NCBI RefSeq assembly: GCF_023556335.1
Contig: NZ_JAIKTS010000001.1
Location: 1,054,001 to 1,118,000, forward strand
Length of the DNA: 64,000 nt
Source of the DNA: Stenotrophomonas mori
GTDB taxonomy: Bacteria > Pseudomonadota > Gammaproteobacteria > Xanthomonadales > Xanthomonadaceae
Direction of reading: 5' to 3'
Shown here one piece after another: positions 28,382-37,380 of this stretch. The stretch's first letter is position 1. Every line of letters starts with the position of its first letter. The notes beneath the pieces are model-generated. The model made no database searches and had not been told where the DNA came from. It saw only the letters and a list, made by a program, of their open reading frames with translations. Both the position numbers and the translations under genes were made by a program.

Positions 28382-29557
28382 ATGACCTCCCCGCTCCGCA
28401 CTCTCGCCCTGACCGGCGCCCTGGTCCTGGGCCTGACCGCCTGCATGAAGCAACAGGAACCCGCCGCACCGCCGCCGCCCGACGTGGGTGTCGTGGAGGC
28501 CCGGCCGCAGGCCCTGCCGCTGCAGCGCGAACTGGTGGGGCGGCTGTCACCGTTCCGCTCGGCCGACGTACGCGCCCGCGTATCCGGCGTGCTGCTCAAG
28601 CGCGCCTATGACGAGGGCGCCGCGGTCAAGGAGGGCCAACTGCTGTTCCAGATCGACCCGGCGCCCCTGCGCGCCTCGCTGGCCGCCGCCGAGGCGTCGC
28701 TGGCCTCGGCCCGCGCCAGCCATGTCAACGCCAAGACCGCCGCCGACCGCGCCCGTTCGCTGGCGCCGCAGAGCTACGTCTCGCGCTCGGACCTGGACAA
28801 TGCCGAGGCCGCCGAGCGCACCGCCTCGGCCGCGGTCCAGCAGGCCCAGGCGGCGGTGACCAGCGCCCGCATCAACCTGGGCTACGCCAGCGTCACCGCG
28901 CCGATCGCCGGCCTGGCCGGCAAGCAGCAGGTCACCGAAGGCGCCCTGGTCGGCCAGGGCGAGGCCACCCTGTTGACCACCATCGACCAGGTCGACCCGC
29001 TGTACGTGAACTTCTCGATGACCGCCGACGAGCTGAGCGCGCTGCGGGCCGCCCAGGACAAGGGCACGGTGGCCCTGGCCGGCGGCAAGACCACGGTGCA
29101 GGTCAACCTGCCCGACGGCACCCCCTATGCGCATAACGGCACGCTGGACTTCTCGGCGACCACGGTCGACCCGGCCACCGGCACCGTCTCGCTGCGGGCG
29201 CAGCTGCCCAACCCGGAGCGCATGCTGCTGCCGGGCTCGTTCGTCAGCTTCATGGCCAATCTCGGCGAGCGCAACAACGCCTTCCTGATTCCCCAGCAGG
29301 GGGTGCAGCGCGACACCCGCGGCGGCTACGTGCTGGTCGTGGGCGCGGACGGCAACGTCGTGCGCAAGGACGTGGTGCTGGACGGCCAGCAGGGCGGCGA
29401 CTGGCGCATCGCGTCGGGCCTGGCCGCCGGCGACAAGGTCATCGTCTCCGGCGTGCAGAAGGTCAAGGAAGGCGCTCCTGCCAAGCCCTCGCCATGGCAG
29501 GCCGCGGCCGGCAAGCCCGCGGCCGCTCCGGCCGCGGCGCCGGCGACGAAGGACTAA
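28382..29557 (+). CDS. RND efflux membrane-fusion lipoprotein
   Basis: 391 residues. A lipoprotein signal ends with LTAC, giving lipid-modified C21. The barrel-sandwich (lipoyl-like) domain shows VRARVSGVLLKRAYDEGAAV and later YASVTAPIAGLAGKQQVTEG. The alpha-hairpin lies between them and the membrane-proximal domain follows. The protein links the inner-membrane pump to an outer-membrane channel of the TolC type. A Pro/Ala/Lys-rich tail ends the protein. It is 12 bp upstream of the pump gene. Similar to the MexA/AcrA/SmeG group; the exact counterpart is not certain. Confidence 0.92.
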   Translation: MTSPLRTLALTGALVLGLTACMKQQEPAAPPPPDVGVVEARPQALPLQRELVGRLSPFRSADVRARVSGVLLKRAYDEGAAVKEGQLLFQIDPAPLRASLAAAEASLASARASHVNAKTAADRARSLAPQSYVSRSDLDNAEAAERTASAAVQQAQAAVTSARINLGYASVTAPIAGLAGKQQVTEGALVGQGEATLLTTIDQVDPLYVNFSMTADELSALRAAQDKGTVALAGGKTTVQVNLPDGTPYAHNGTLDFSATTVDPATGTVSLRAQLPNPERMLLPGSFVSFMANLGERNNAFLIPQQGVQRDTRGGYVLVVGADGNVVRKDVVLDGQQGGDWRIASGLAAGDKVIVSGVQKVKEGAPAKPSPWQAAAGKPAAAPAAAPATKD

Positions 29558-29569
29558 CGGGACACCGTC

Positions 29570-32500
29570 ATGCCTAAATTCTTCATCGAACACCCGGTCT
29601 TCGCCTGGGTGGTAGCCATCCTGATCTCGCTGGGAGGCGTGATCGCGATCCTCAACCTGGGCGTGGAGTCCTACCCCAGCGTGGCCCCGCCGCAGATCAC
29701 GGTGACCGCCAACTACCCCGGCGCCAGCGCCTCCACCGCGGAGAAGTCGGTCACCCAGGTGATCGAGCAGCAGCTGACCGGCATCGACAACCTGATGTAC
29801 TTCAGCTCGTCCTCGTCCTCCACCGGCCGCGTCACCATCACCCTCACCTTCGACAGCGGCACCAATGCCGACATCGCCCAGGTGCAGGTGCAGAACAAGG
29901 TGTCGCTGGCGACCCCGCGGCTGCCTTCCGAGGTGACCAAGCAGGGCGTCGTGGTAGCCAAGGCCAACGCCGGCTTCCTGATGGCCGTGGGCGTGCGCTC
30001 GGACGACGGCTCGGTGGACCGCGACGCGCTCAACGACATCGTCGGCGCGCGCGTGCTCGACCAGATCTCGCGCGTGCCCGGCGTCGGCAGCACCCAGCAG
30101 TTCGGTTCCGAGTACGCCATGCGCATCTGGCTGAATCCGGAAAAGCTGCAGGGCTACCACCTGTCGGCCACCGACGTGTTCAACGCCATCGGCAGCCAGA
30201 ACGTGCAGTTCGCCGCCGGCTCGCTGGGCGGCGACCCGGCCCCGAACGGCCAGGCGTTCACCGCCACCGTCGCCGCCGAAGGCCGTTACAGCAGCCCCGA
30301 GGAGTTCGAGGACACCATCCTGCGCGCCAATGCCGACGGCAGCGTGGTGCGCCTGAAGGACGTGGCCAGCGTCGCCTTCGGCGCCTCCAACTATGGCTTC
30401 GACACCCGCTACAACGGCAAGGCCGTGGCGGCGTTCGCGGTGCAGCTGCTGCCCGGCGCCAACGCCCTGGACGTGTCCAAGGCGGTGCGCGCGAAGATGG
30501 ACGACCTCGCTCCCAGCTTCCCGCCAGGCGTGAGCTGGTTCACCCCGTTCGACAGCACCACCTTCGTCAACATCTCGATCAAGGAGGTCATCCACACCCT
30601 GATCGAAGCGGTGGTGCTGGTGTTCCTGGTGATGCTGATCTTCCTGCAGAACTTCCGCGCGACGATCATCCCCACCCTGGTGATTCCGGTGGCGCTGCTG
30701 GGCACCTTCATGGGCATGCTGGCGATCGGCTTCACCATCAACCAGCTGACCCTGTTCGCGATGGTGCTGGCGATCGGCATCGTGGTCGACGACGCGATCG
30801 TGGTGATCGAGAACGTCGAACGCATCATGAGCGAGGAGAAGCTGGACCCCAAGCCGGCCACGCAGAAGGCCATGGGCCAGATCACCGGTGCGGTGGTGGC
30901 GATCACCGTGGTCCTGGCCGCGGTGTTCATTCCCAGCGCCATGCAGCCCGGCGCCTCCGGCGAGATCTACAAGCAGTTCGCGCTGACCATCGCCATGTCG
31001 ATGGGCTTCTCGGCGCTGCTGGCGCTGAGCTTCACCCCGGCGCTGTGCGCGGCCTTCCTCAAGCCCACCCACAACGACAACCCGAACTGGATCTACCGCA
31101 CCTTCAACAAGTACTACGGCAAGCTCGAGAAGGGCTATGTCGGCACCGTCGGCAGCGTCATCCGCCACAGCCCGCGCTGGATGATGGTGTTCGCGCTGCT
31201 GGTGCTGCTGTGCGGCTTCCTGTTCACCCGCCTGCCGGGCAGCTTCCTGCCCGAAGAGGACCAGGGCTATGCGCTGGCCATCGTGCAGCTGCCGCCGGGC
31301 GCGACCAAGAGCCGCACCACCGCAGTGTTCGACCAGCTGCTGGGGATGATGCAGGACGAGCCCGCGTTCGAAGGCATGATGCAGGTCACCGGCTTCAGCT
31401 TCATCGGCGCAGGCGAGAACGTCGGCATGGCCTTCGTCCGCCTCAAGGACTGGAGCCTGCGCAAGGAGACCGCCCCGGAGTTCATTCAGAAGATGAACAT
31501 GAAGGCGTTCGGCGGCATCAAGGACGCCCAGGTGTTCTTCGCCAACCTGCCCACCGTGCAGGGCCTGGGCCAGTTCGGCGGCTTCGACATGTGGCTGCAG
31601 GACCGCGCCGGCGCCGGCCAGGACGCACTGATGGAGGCGCGCAACACCCTGCTCGGCGCGGCCGCGGAGGATGCTTCGCTGACCGCGGTGCGCCCCAACA
31701 CCCTGGAGAACTCGCCGCAGCTGCAGCTGCAGGTGGACCGGGTGCAGGCCCAGGCCATGGGCGTGTCGGTCAATGACGTCTATACCGCCATCCAGATGAT
31801 GCTCGCGCCGGTCTACGTCAACGACTTCTTCTACGGTGGCCGCATCAAGCGGGTGAACATGCAGGCCGACGCCGCCTACCGGACCGGACCGGAATCGCTG
31901 CGCAGCTATTACGTGCCCAGCGCCCTGAGCCGGGATGCCGACGGCCAGCCGGCGATGATCCCGCTCAGCACCGTGGTCAAGTCGGACTGGATCTACGCGC
32001 CGCCGGCGCTGAGCCGCTACAACGGCTATTCGGCGGTCAACATCGTCGGCTCGCCGGCCCCGGGCGGCAGCTCCGGCCAGGCCATGACCACCATGGAGAA
32101 CCTGGTCCACGACGACCTGCCCAGCGGCTTCGGCTACGACTGGAGCGGCATGTCCTACCAGGAGATCCTGGCCGGCAACGCCGCCGCGCTGCTGATGGTG
32201 CTGTCGGTGGTGGTGGTGTTCCTGTGCCTTGCCGCGCTGTACGAGAGCTGGTCGATCCCGGTCTCGGTGCTGCTGGTGGTGCCAATCGGCATCCTCGGTG
32301 CGGTGGTGTTCTCGCTGCTGCGCGGGCTGCCGAACGACCTGTACTTCAAGATCGGCATGGTCACGGTGATCGGCCTGGCGGCGAAGAACGCGATCCTGAT
32401 CGTCGAGTTCGCGGTCGAACAGCGCGCGGCGGGCAAGACCCTGCGCGAGGCCGCGATCGAGGCGGCGCACCTGCGCCTGCGCCCGATCCTGATGACCTCC

Positions 32501-32737
32501 TTCGCGTTCATCCTGGGCGTGCTGCCGATGGCCATCTCCACCGGCGCCGGCGCCAACGCCCGCCACTCGCTGGGCACCGGCGTCATCGGCGGCATGCTGT
32601 TCGCCACGGTGATCGGCGTGCTGCTGATCCCGCTGTTCTTCGTCACCGTGCGCCGCATGCTCGGCGACAAGCTGGACGAGCAGTCCAAGCAGTTCATCGA
32701 GCAGCACACGGTGCGCACGGTGCAGCAGGACCGCTGA
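29570..32737 (+). CDS. RND multidrug efflux pump, HAE1 family (AcrB/MexB type)
   Basis: 1055 residues, full length for an HAE1 pump. The proton-relay residues of AcrB are present: D407 and D408 in VDDAIVVIENVERI, and K939 in GLAAKNAILIVEFA (K940 in AcrB). The N-terminus MPKFFIEHPVFAWVVAILIS and the periplasmic porter loops are intact, with twelve membrane helices. It takes amphipathic drugs or cell metabolites from the inner membrane or periplasm and drives them out with the proton gradient. No outer-membrane factor gene follows, so it must borrow a channel such as TolC. Expression is probably set by the TetR gene upstream. Confidence 0.95.
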   Translation: MPKFFIEHPVFAWVVAILISLGGVIAILNLGVESYPSVAPPQITVTANYPGASASTAEKSVTQVIEQQLTGIDNLMYFSSSSSSTGRVTITLTFDSGTNADIAQVQVQNKVSLATPRLPSEVTKQGVVVAKANAGFLMAVGVRSDDGSVDRDALNDIVGARVLDQISRVPGVGSTQQFGSEYAMRIWLNPEKLQGYHLSATDVFNAIGSQNVQFAAGSLGGDPAPNGQAFTATVAAEGRYSSPEEFEDTILRANADGSVVRLKDVASVAFGASNYGFDTRYNGKAVAAFAVQLLPGANALDVSKAVRAKMDDLAPSFPPGVSWFTPFDSTTFVNISIKEVIHTLIEAVVLVFLVMLIFLQNFRATIIPTLVIPVALLGTFMGMLAIGFTINQLTLFAMVLAIGIVVDDAIVVIENVERIMSEEKLDPKPATQKAMGQITGAVVAITVVLAAVFIPSAMQPGASGEIYKQFALTIAMSMGFSALLALSFTPALCAAFLKPTHNDNPNWIYRTFNKYYGKLEKGYVGTVGSVIRHSPRWMMVFALLVLLCGFLFTRLPGSFLPEEDQGYALAIVQLPPGATKSRTTAVFDQLLGMMQDEPAFEGMMQVTGFSFIGAGENVGMAFVRLKDWSLRKETAPEFIQKMNMKAFGGIKDAQVFFANLPTVQGLGQFGGFDMWLQDRAGAGQDALMEARNTLLGAAAEDASLTAVRPNTLENSPQLQLQVDRVQAQAMGVSVNDVYTAIQMMLAPVYVNDFFYGGRIKRVNMQADAAYRTGPESLRSYYVPSALSRDADGQPAMIPLSTVVKSDWIYAPPALSRYNGYSAVNIVGSPAPGGSSGQAMTTMENLVHDDLPSGFGYDWSGMSYQEILAGNAAALLMVLSVVVVFLCLAALYESWSIPVSVLLVVPIGILGAVVFSLLRGLPNDLYFKIGMVTVIGLAAKNAILIVEFAVEQRAAGKTLREAAIEAAHLRLRPILMTSFAFILGVLPMAISTGAGANARHSLGTGVIGGMLFATVIGVLLIPLFFVTVRRMLGDKLDEQSKQFIEQHTVRTVQQDR

Positions 32738-32788
32738 CCCTGGTGCAGCGGCCGGGTCCCTGCCGGGACCCGGTCCATCGACCGGAAC

Positions 32789-32819
32789 GGGGCTGGAGCG
32801 CATCCAGCCCCTTTTCTTT
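32789..32819 (+). terminator. Intrinsic terminator of the RND operon
   Basis: A 9-bp stem (GGGGCTGGA / TCCAGCCCC) with a 5-base loop is followed by TTTTCTTT. It sits 52 bp after the pump stop codon. Confidence 0.88.
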
Positions 32820-33049
32820 GCGCCCGTCCCTGCGCGGCCGGCCCGCGGCCGATGCGCAGGTGCCGTCGAAACCGCCGGAACCGGAAAGCCGCCGGAAGCG
32901 GCACGGCGAAGCCACGACGCTGCCGGCAGACCGCTGGTCCGCGCCCTTTACGACCCGGCCGTGGTGCCCTTCCCTGCCCGGGAAAGGCCGGGAGCGTGGC
33001 AGGCGTCCCCCGGGATGTCCCCGAAAGGACGCCCTACCCGCCGGCGCGC

Positions 33050-34456
33050 TCAGCGCGCCATGGCGCGGGCCTGCTCCAGCTCCACCTGCAGGGTCGAGGC
33101 CAGCTCGTCGCGGGCGACCTCGAACTGCTGCTCGCGCAGCAGGTCCTTGACCGCCACCACGCCACGCGCCAGCTCGTCCTCGCCGGCCAGCACCACGAAG
33201 CGGATGCCCGCCTTGGCCGCGTACTGGAACTGCTTGCCGACCTTCTTCGGCTCCATCTGCACTTCGGTGTTGATGCCGCCGGCGCGCAGGCGGCGGGCGA
33301 TGTCCAGCGACTGCGGCATCGCCGCCTCGTCCATCAGCGCCACCATGGCATGCACGCTGCTCTCGGCGATGCCCTCGATCAGCCCGGCCTCGCGCAGCTG
33401 CCAGAACAGGCGGGTCAGGCCGATGGAGATGCCCACGCCCGGCAGCCGGGACTTGGTGTAGTGGCTGGCCAGGTCCTCGTAGCGGCCGCCGGAGCAGATC
33501 GAGCCGATCTGCGGATGGTCGACCAGCAGGGTCTCGTAGACGGTGCCGGTGTAGTAGTCCAGGCCGCGGGCGATCGAGAAGTTCAGGCAATAGGCGCTCT
33601 CCGGAACGCCCAGCGCCTTGACCAGCCCCAGCACCTCGCGCAGCTCGGCCGCGCCGGCGCGCAGCGATTCGCTGGCCGATGCACCGGCTTCGGCCAGTAC
33701 CGCGTCGATCTTCGCCAGTGCATCGTCATGCGACTGCGACCGCACCTCGACGAACGCGAGGATGCGCGCCACCGCCTCGGCCGGCAGCCCGAACCCGGGC
33801 CCCTCCAGGGTCTCGCGCACGTAGTCCGCGCCGCGCTTGTCGAGCTTGTCGACCTCGCGCAGCACCAGCGCCTGCTGCTCCGCATCGGCCACGCCCTGGG
33901 CCTCGAAGAACCCGCGCATCAGCTTGCGGTTGTTCAGCTGCACCGCGAACCGGCCGATGCGCAGCTCCGAGAACACCGCGTGGATCACCGCCAGCACCTC
34001 CGCGTCGTAGCGGATGCTCAGCGCGTCCTTGCCGATCACGTCGACGTCGCACTGGTAGAACTCGCGGAAGCGGCCGCGCTGGGCGCGCTCGCCGCGGTAG
34101 ACGCGCTGCATCTGGTAGCGGCGGAACGGGAAGGTCAGCGCATGCTCGTGCTCGGCCACGTAGCGCGCCAGCGGCACGGTCAGGTCGAAGCGCAGCGCCA
34201 GCTCGGGCAGGCCGCCGGCGCCGGATTCGGCCGCATTGGCCAGCGCACCGGTGGACTGGACGAAATACACCTGGCGCTCGGTCTCGCCGCCGGACTTGGT
34301 CAGCAGCACGTCGGACAGCTCGAACACCGGCGTTTCCACCGGCAGGAATCCGAAGCGCTCGTAGTTGCGGCGGACGACGTCCAGCATGCGCTGGAACGCA
34401 ATCTGCTCGCGCGGCAGCAACTCCATGATGCCGGGCGGGGTACGGGGCTTGATCAC
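33050..34456 (-). CDS. hisS: Histidyl-tRNA synthetase
   Basis: 468 residues. The class II core shows motif 2 near [13 protein letters not shown], and the histidine-binding signature [16 protein letters not shown] at about residues 295-310. A C-terminal anticodon domain begins near [20 protein letters not shown]. HisRS charges tRNA-His. I chose the GTG at 34456 (giving [20 protein letters not shown]) because it has AGGAG eight bases upstream and homologues start there; the open frame extends 24 codons further. It is transcribed divergently from the FNR-type regulator. Confidence 0.95.
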   Translation of the reverse strand: MIKPRTPPGIMELLPREQIAFQRMLDVVRRNYERFGFLPVETPVFELSDVLLTKSGGETERQVYFVQSTGALANAAESGAGGLPELALRFDLTVPLARYVAEHEHALTFPFRRYQMQRVYRGERAQRGRFREFYQCDVDVIGKDALSIRYDAEVLAVIHAVFSELRIGRFAVQLNNRKLMRGFFEAQGVADAEQQALVLREVDKLDKRGADYVRETLEGPGFGLPAEAVARILAFVEVRSQSHDDALAKIDAVLAEAGASASESLRAGAAELREVLGLVKALGVPESAYCLNFSIARGLDYYTGTVYETLLVDHPQIGSICSGGRYEDLASHYTKSRLPGVGISIGLTRLFWQLREAGLIEGIAESSVHAMVALMDEAAMPQSLDIARRLRAGGINTEVQMEPKKVGKQFQYAAKAGIRFVVLAGEDELARGVVAVKDLLREQQFEVARDELASTLQVELEQARAMAR

Positions 34457-34566
34457 GGATGGAACTCCTGCGGCTCGGTGGGGTGGACAGCCGTCAATTC
34501 TAGCCGCAGCCCGCCGCCGCGGACGCATGAAGTATCATTCGCGCATCCTTTTTCTGCCGCTGACCC

Positions 34567-35325
34567 ATGCCCCGGTCCGAGCCCGGCTCCACGCCCTCCA
34601 GCGCCACCGCTCCGGTTTCCGCGGGGATCGGCACGCGCGAATGCCTGCACTGCACGGTCCGCCACCTGGCGGTGTGCTCGGCGCTGTCCTGCGACGAAGT
34701 GCAGGCACTGGAGCAGATCACCACCTCGCTGCCGGTGCCGATGGGAGCGACCCTGGCGCGCACCGGCGAGCCGCGCACGCACGTGTTCACCGTGACCGAA
34801 GGCGCGCTGCGCCTGGTCCGCACCCTGGCCGACGGGCGCCGCCAGGTGAACGGTTTCGTGCTGCCGGGCGACTACGTCGGCCTGAGCGGCAGCGACCAGC
34901 ACCGCTACGACATCGAAGCCATCGCCGAGAGCCGCGTGTGCCGCGTCCCGGCCGTGCAGATGCGCGACCTGCGCCAGCGCTATCCGCACCTGGAGCGCAA
35001 ACTGCTGCAGCGCGCCTGCCAGGAACTGGATGCCGCGCACGACAACGCGCTGGCGCTGGCGCGCCTGCAGCCGCCCGAACGGCTCGCCGACTTCCTGCTG
35101 CGGCTGGCCGCGCGCGAGGCGCTGCAGGGACAGGTCGGCAACCGCGTCGCGCTGCCGATGGGCCGCGGCGACATCGCCGACCACCTCGGCCTGACCATGG
35201 AGACGGTCAGCCGCACCTTCACCAAGCTGCGCCAGCAGGGGCTGATCGCCCTGCCGCACCTGAACGTGGTGGAGATCCTCGATTTCGCCGGGCTGCAGAA
35301 GCTGGCCAACGACGACCTGCGCTGA
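34567..35325 (+). CDS. FNR/FnrL-type oxygen-sensing regulator (Crp/Fnr family)
   Basis: 252 residues. An N-terminal cluster CLHCTVRHLAVC places cysteines at 26, 29 and 37 (C-x2-C-x7-C, the FnrL/FixK-type spacing). A fourth cysteine, C125 in ESRVCRVP, sits where the last [4Fe-4S] ligand of E. coli FNR sits. The cyclic-nucleotide-like sensor domain follows (GALRLVRTLADGRRQVNGFV). The C-terminal helix-turn-helix has GDIADHLGLTMETVSRTFTK with the E-x2-SR contact residues at E212, S215 and R216. It should sense oxygen through the cluster and regulate genes for low-oxygen growth. In xanthomonads Clp is a different Crp-family protein and lacks these cysteines. Confidence 0.9.
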   Translation: MPRSEPGSTPSSATAPVSAGIGTRECLHCTVRHLAVCSALSCDEVQALEQITTSLPVPMGATLARTGEPRTHVFTVTEGALRLVRTLADGRRQVNGFVLPGDYVGLSGSDQHRYDIEAIAESRVCRVPAVQMRDLRQRYPHLERKLLQRACQELDAAHDNALALARLQPPERLADFLLRLAAREALQGQVGNRVALPMGRGDIADHLGLTMETVSRTFTKLRQQGLIALPHLNVVEILDFAGLQKLANDDLR

Positions 35326-35411
35326 GGCCCCGGCCCGGCATTTGACGCCCCGCCCCCTGCCCTGCAAGCTGGCCGGGCCGCCAGCGCTGGCGGCAGGATC
35401 CGGGAGGCCTC

Positions 35412-35858
35412 ATGTCGCGTACTGTCGCCGCACTGCTCTCCATCGCCATCGGCATCGGTTTCATGCTGCTGGTCCTGCTCGCATGGCCGCTGATCGCCCT
35501 GCACAACGCGATTCCCCTGCAGCTCGTGCAGGCCGGGCTGTCCGGCCCCGCCTGGTATGGCGTGCTGACCCTGCAGGACTTCGCGATCAACCTGCTGCTC
35601 GCCGCACCCGCGGCGTGGCTGCTGCTGCGGCTGGGACGCACCCGGCTCCGCTTCCACTGCACGCTGGCCACCCTCACCTTCGCCACGGCCGTCACCTTCG
35701 CCGCCGGCCTGCCGGTGTTCGCCGCCAGCGGCTTCATCGCCGCGGGCTGGCTGCTGATGCTGGCCGCCCTGCCCGTGGCGACCTGGCTGCTCAGCCTGTC
35801 CGGACGCGGCGGCGGGCGCATCCCGTCCGGGCCCCTGCACCGCCCCCGCACCGGCTGA
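35412..35858 (+). CDS. Small polytopic membrane protein, unknown function
   Basis: 148 residues with four hydrophobic helices: near 7-28 (ALLSIAIGIGFMLLVLLAWP), 55-75 (LQDFAINLLLAAPAAWLLL), 83-105 and 108-127. The C-terminus is short and Arg/Pro-rich (SGRGGGRIPSGPLHRPRTG). ATG at 35412 follows a GGGAGG ribosome site. No family is recognised. It stands 86 bp behind the FNR-type gene on the same strand and could be co-transcribed with it. Confidence 0.72.
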   Translation: MSRTVAALLSIAIGIGFMLLVLLAWPLIALHNAIPLQLVQAGLSGPAWYGVLTLQDFAINLLLAAPAAWLLLRLGRTRLRFHCTLATLTFATAVTFAAGLPVFAASGFIAAGWLLMLAALPVATWLLSLSGRGGGRIPSGPLHRPRTG

Positions 35859-35902
35859 GCCCCGACCCCGGCCTGGCGGCATTTTGACCAGACCAACGCC
35901 GA

Positions 35903-35929
35903 TGCCCGCCGGCATTGGCCCGGCGGGCA
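35903..35929. terminator. Hairpin between convergent genes
   Basis: A 10-bp perfect stem (TGCCCGCCGG / CCGGCGGGCA) with a 7-base loop lies between the membrane-protein gene and thrC, which converge. No T-run follows in either direction, so termination is likely but not certain. Confidence 0.5.
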
Positions 35930-35930
35930 C

Positions 35931-35976
35931 TTGTCCACAGGCTGTCCTCGCCACGCTCCACATCCGCTGTGGACAA
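35931..35976. promoter_or_regulatory. Inverted pair of DnaA-box-like sequences
   Basis: TTGTCCACAG (35931-35940) and its exact reverse complement CTGTGGACAA (35967-35976) are separated by 26 bp. The core TTGTCCACA differs from the DnaA box TTATCCACA at one base. It is next to the hairpin at 35903-35929, in non-coding DNA between convergent genes. Chance cannot be excluded, but two facing copies in a 46-bp span are unusual. Confidence 0.45.
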
Positions 35977-36004
35977 CCTCGCGATGGCGCGGGCGGCGCG
36001 CGGT

Positions 36005-37306
36005 TCAGCCGTCCAGCAGTGCCCCGCGCAACGCCGCGTAGACCGGTGCGCAGGGCTCGGCATGCGCCGGACGCTGCAGCAGTTCGGCCAAGGCCGGCGG
36101 CACCGGCACCTCGCGGCCGATCAACGGTTCGACCACGGCCTCGAACTTGGCCGGGTGGGCGGTCGCCGCCACCGCCCAGTGCGCGTCCGCGGCGGCCTCG
36201 CCACTGGCACGCAGCTGCTCCAGCACCTGCACCGCGGTCGCGGTGTGCGGGCAGAACACCTCGCCGAAGCGGCGGTAGCGGTCGGCGATGGTGGCCCGGA
36301 TGCCGGCGTCGTCCACCGCCCGCGCGGTGAAGGCCGCGCGCAGTGCCGCGTCGTCGCCGGCGTACAGCCAGCGCAGCCGCTCGAAGTTGCTCGGCGCGCC
36401 CACGTCCATCGCGTTGGCCAGCGTCGCCAGGCTCGCCGCCGGCTGGTACGGGCCGCCCTCGAAGTAGTCCGGCAGCACCCGGTTGGCATTGGTCGCCAGC
36501 ACGATCCGGCCCAACGGCACGCCGAGCGCGCGCGCCAGGATTGCCGCCATCGCGTTGCCCAGGTTGCCGGTGGGCACCACCAGGTTCAACGGCGCGCCGT
36601 GGGTGGCGTGGTGGACCAGCGCCGCATGCGCGTAGTAGCTCATCTGCGGCAGCAGGCGCCCCAGGCTGATGCTGTTGGCCGAACTCAGCGGCACCCGCGC
36701 CTGCAGCTCGGCATCGTTCAGCGCCTGCTTGGCCATGGCCTGGCAGTCGTCGAACGAGCCGCCCACGCGCAGCGCGCGGATGTTGCCGCCGAGGCAGCCG
36801 AGCTGGTGCGCCTGGCGCGGCGAGACCCGCCCGTCCGGGTACAGCACCACCACCTGCAGGTTGGGCTGGTTGTGGAAGGCGGCCGCCACCGCGGCACCGG
36901 TGTCGCCGGAGGTCGCCACCACGATCGTCAGCGGCCGCTCCTGGCCTGCCCGTACCCGGGACAGGCAGGCCGCCAGGAAGCGTGCGCCGAAATCCTTGAA
37001 CGCCGCGGTGGGCCCATGGAACAGCTCCAGAACGTGGTCGTTGCCGGTGGCCAGCGGCACCAGCGGCGCGGGAAAGTCGAACGCGGCCGCACAGATGTCC
37101 GCCAGGGCCGGCTCCAGCGCATCACCGGCGAAGAACGGCTGCAGCAGGGTCGCGGCGGTCGCGGCCAGCGATGTCCCGGCCTGCAGCGGGCGTGCCGGCG
37201 GCAGCTGCCGCGGTACATAGAGACCGCCATCGGGCGCCAGGCCGGCGGCGATGGCCTGGCTGAGGGTGGCGGCGGGTGCGGTGGTGCGGGTGGAAATGAA
37301 GTCCAT
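36005..37306 (-). CDS. thrC: Threonine synthase
   Basis: 433 residues, a fold-type II PLP enzyme. The PLP lysine is K104 in GPTAAFKDFGARF, corresponding to K107 of the E. coli enzyme. The phosphate-binding region lies near VVATSGDTGAAVAAAFH at about residues 128-145. It converts homoserine phosphate to threonine, the last step of the pathway. The start MDFISTRTTAPAATL was chosen because it matches the family; the frame opens far upstream into thrB. It is the third gene of thrA-thrB-thrC, 75 bp behind thrB. Confidence 0.95.
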   Translation of the reverse strand: MDFISTRTTAPAATLSQAIAAGLAPDGGLYVPRQLPPARPLQAGTSLAATAATLLQPFFAGDALEPALADICAAAFDFPAPLVPLATGNDHVLELFHGPTAAFKDFGARFLAACLSRVRAGQERPLTIVVATSGDTGAAVAAAFHNQPNLQVVVLYPDGRVSPRQAHQLGCLGGNIRALRVGGSFDDCQAMAKQALNDAELQARVPLSSANSISLGRLLPQMSYYAHAALVHHATHGAPLNLVVPTGNLGNAMAAILARALGVPLGRIVLATNANRVLPDYFEGGPYQPAASLATLANAMDVGAPSNFERLRWLYAGDDAALRAAFTARAVDDAGIRATIADRYRRFGEVFCPHTATAVQVLEQLRASGEAAADAHWAVAATAHPAKFEAVVEPLIGREVPVPPALAELLQRPAHAEPCAPVYAALRGALLDG

Positions 37307-37380
37307 GGCGAAGGGTCCGTGAGGAGAAGGCGCGGCCGCAACACCGGGGGCACGCGGCGCTGCGGCGGAAGGGGAAAGGC

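Noticed and set aside
28547-32803. 1418-codon open frame antisense to the RND pump and fusion genes
   Set aside because: His/Gln/Arg-rich shadow of two well-defined genes on the other strand.
32820-33049. Possible small gene between the RND terminator and hisS
   Set aside because: Open frames here have no start with ribosome site or family resemblance; nothing else seen.
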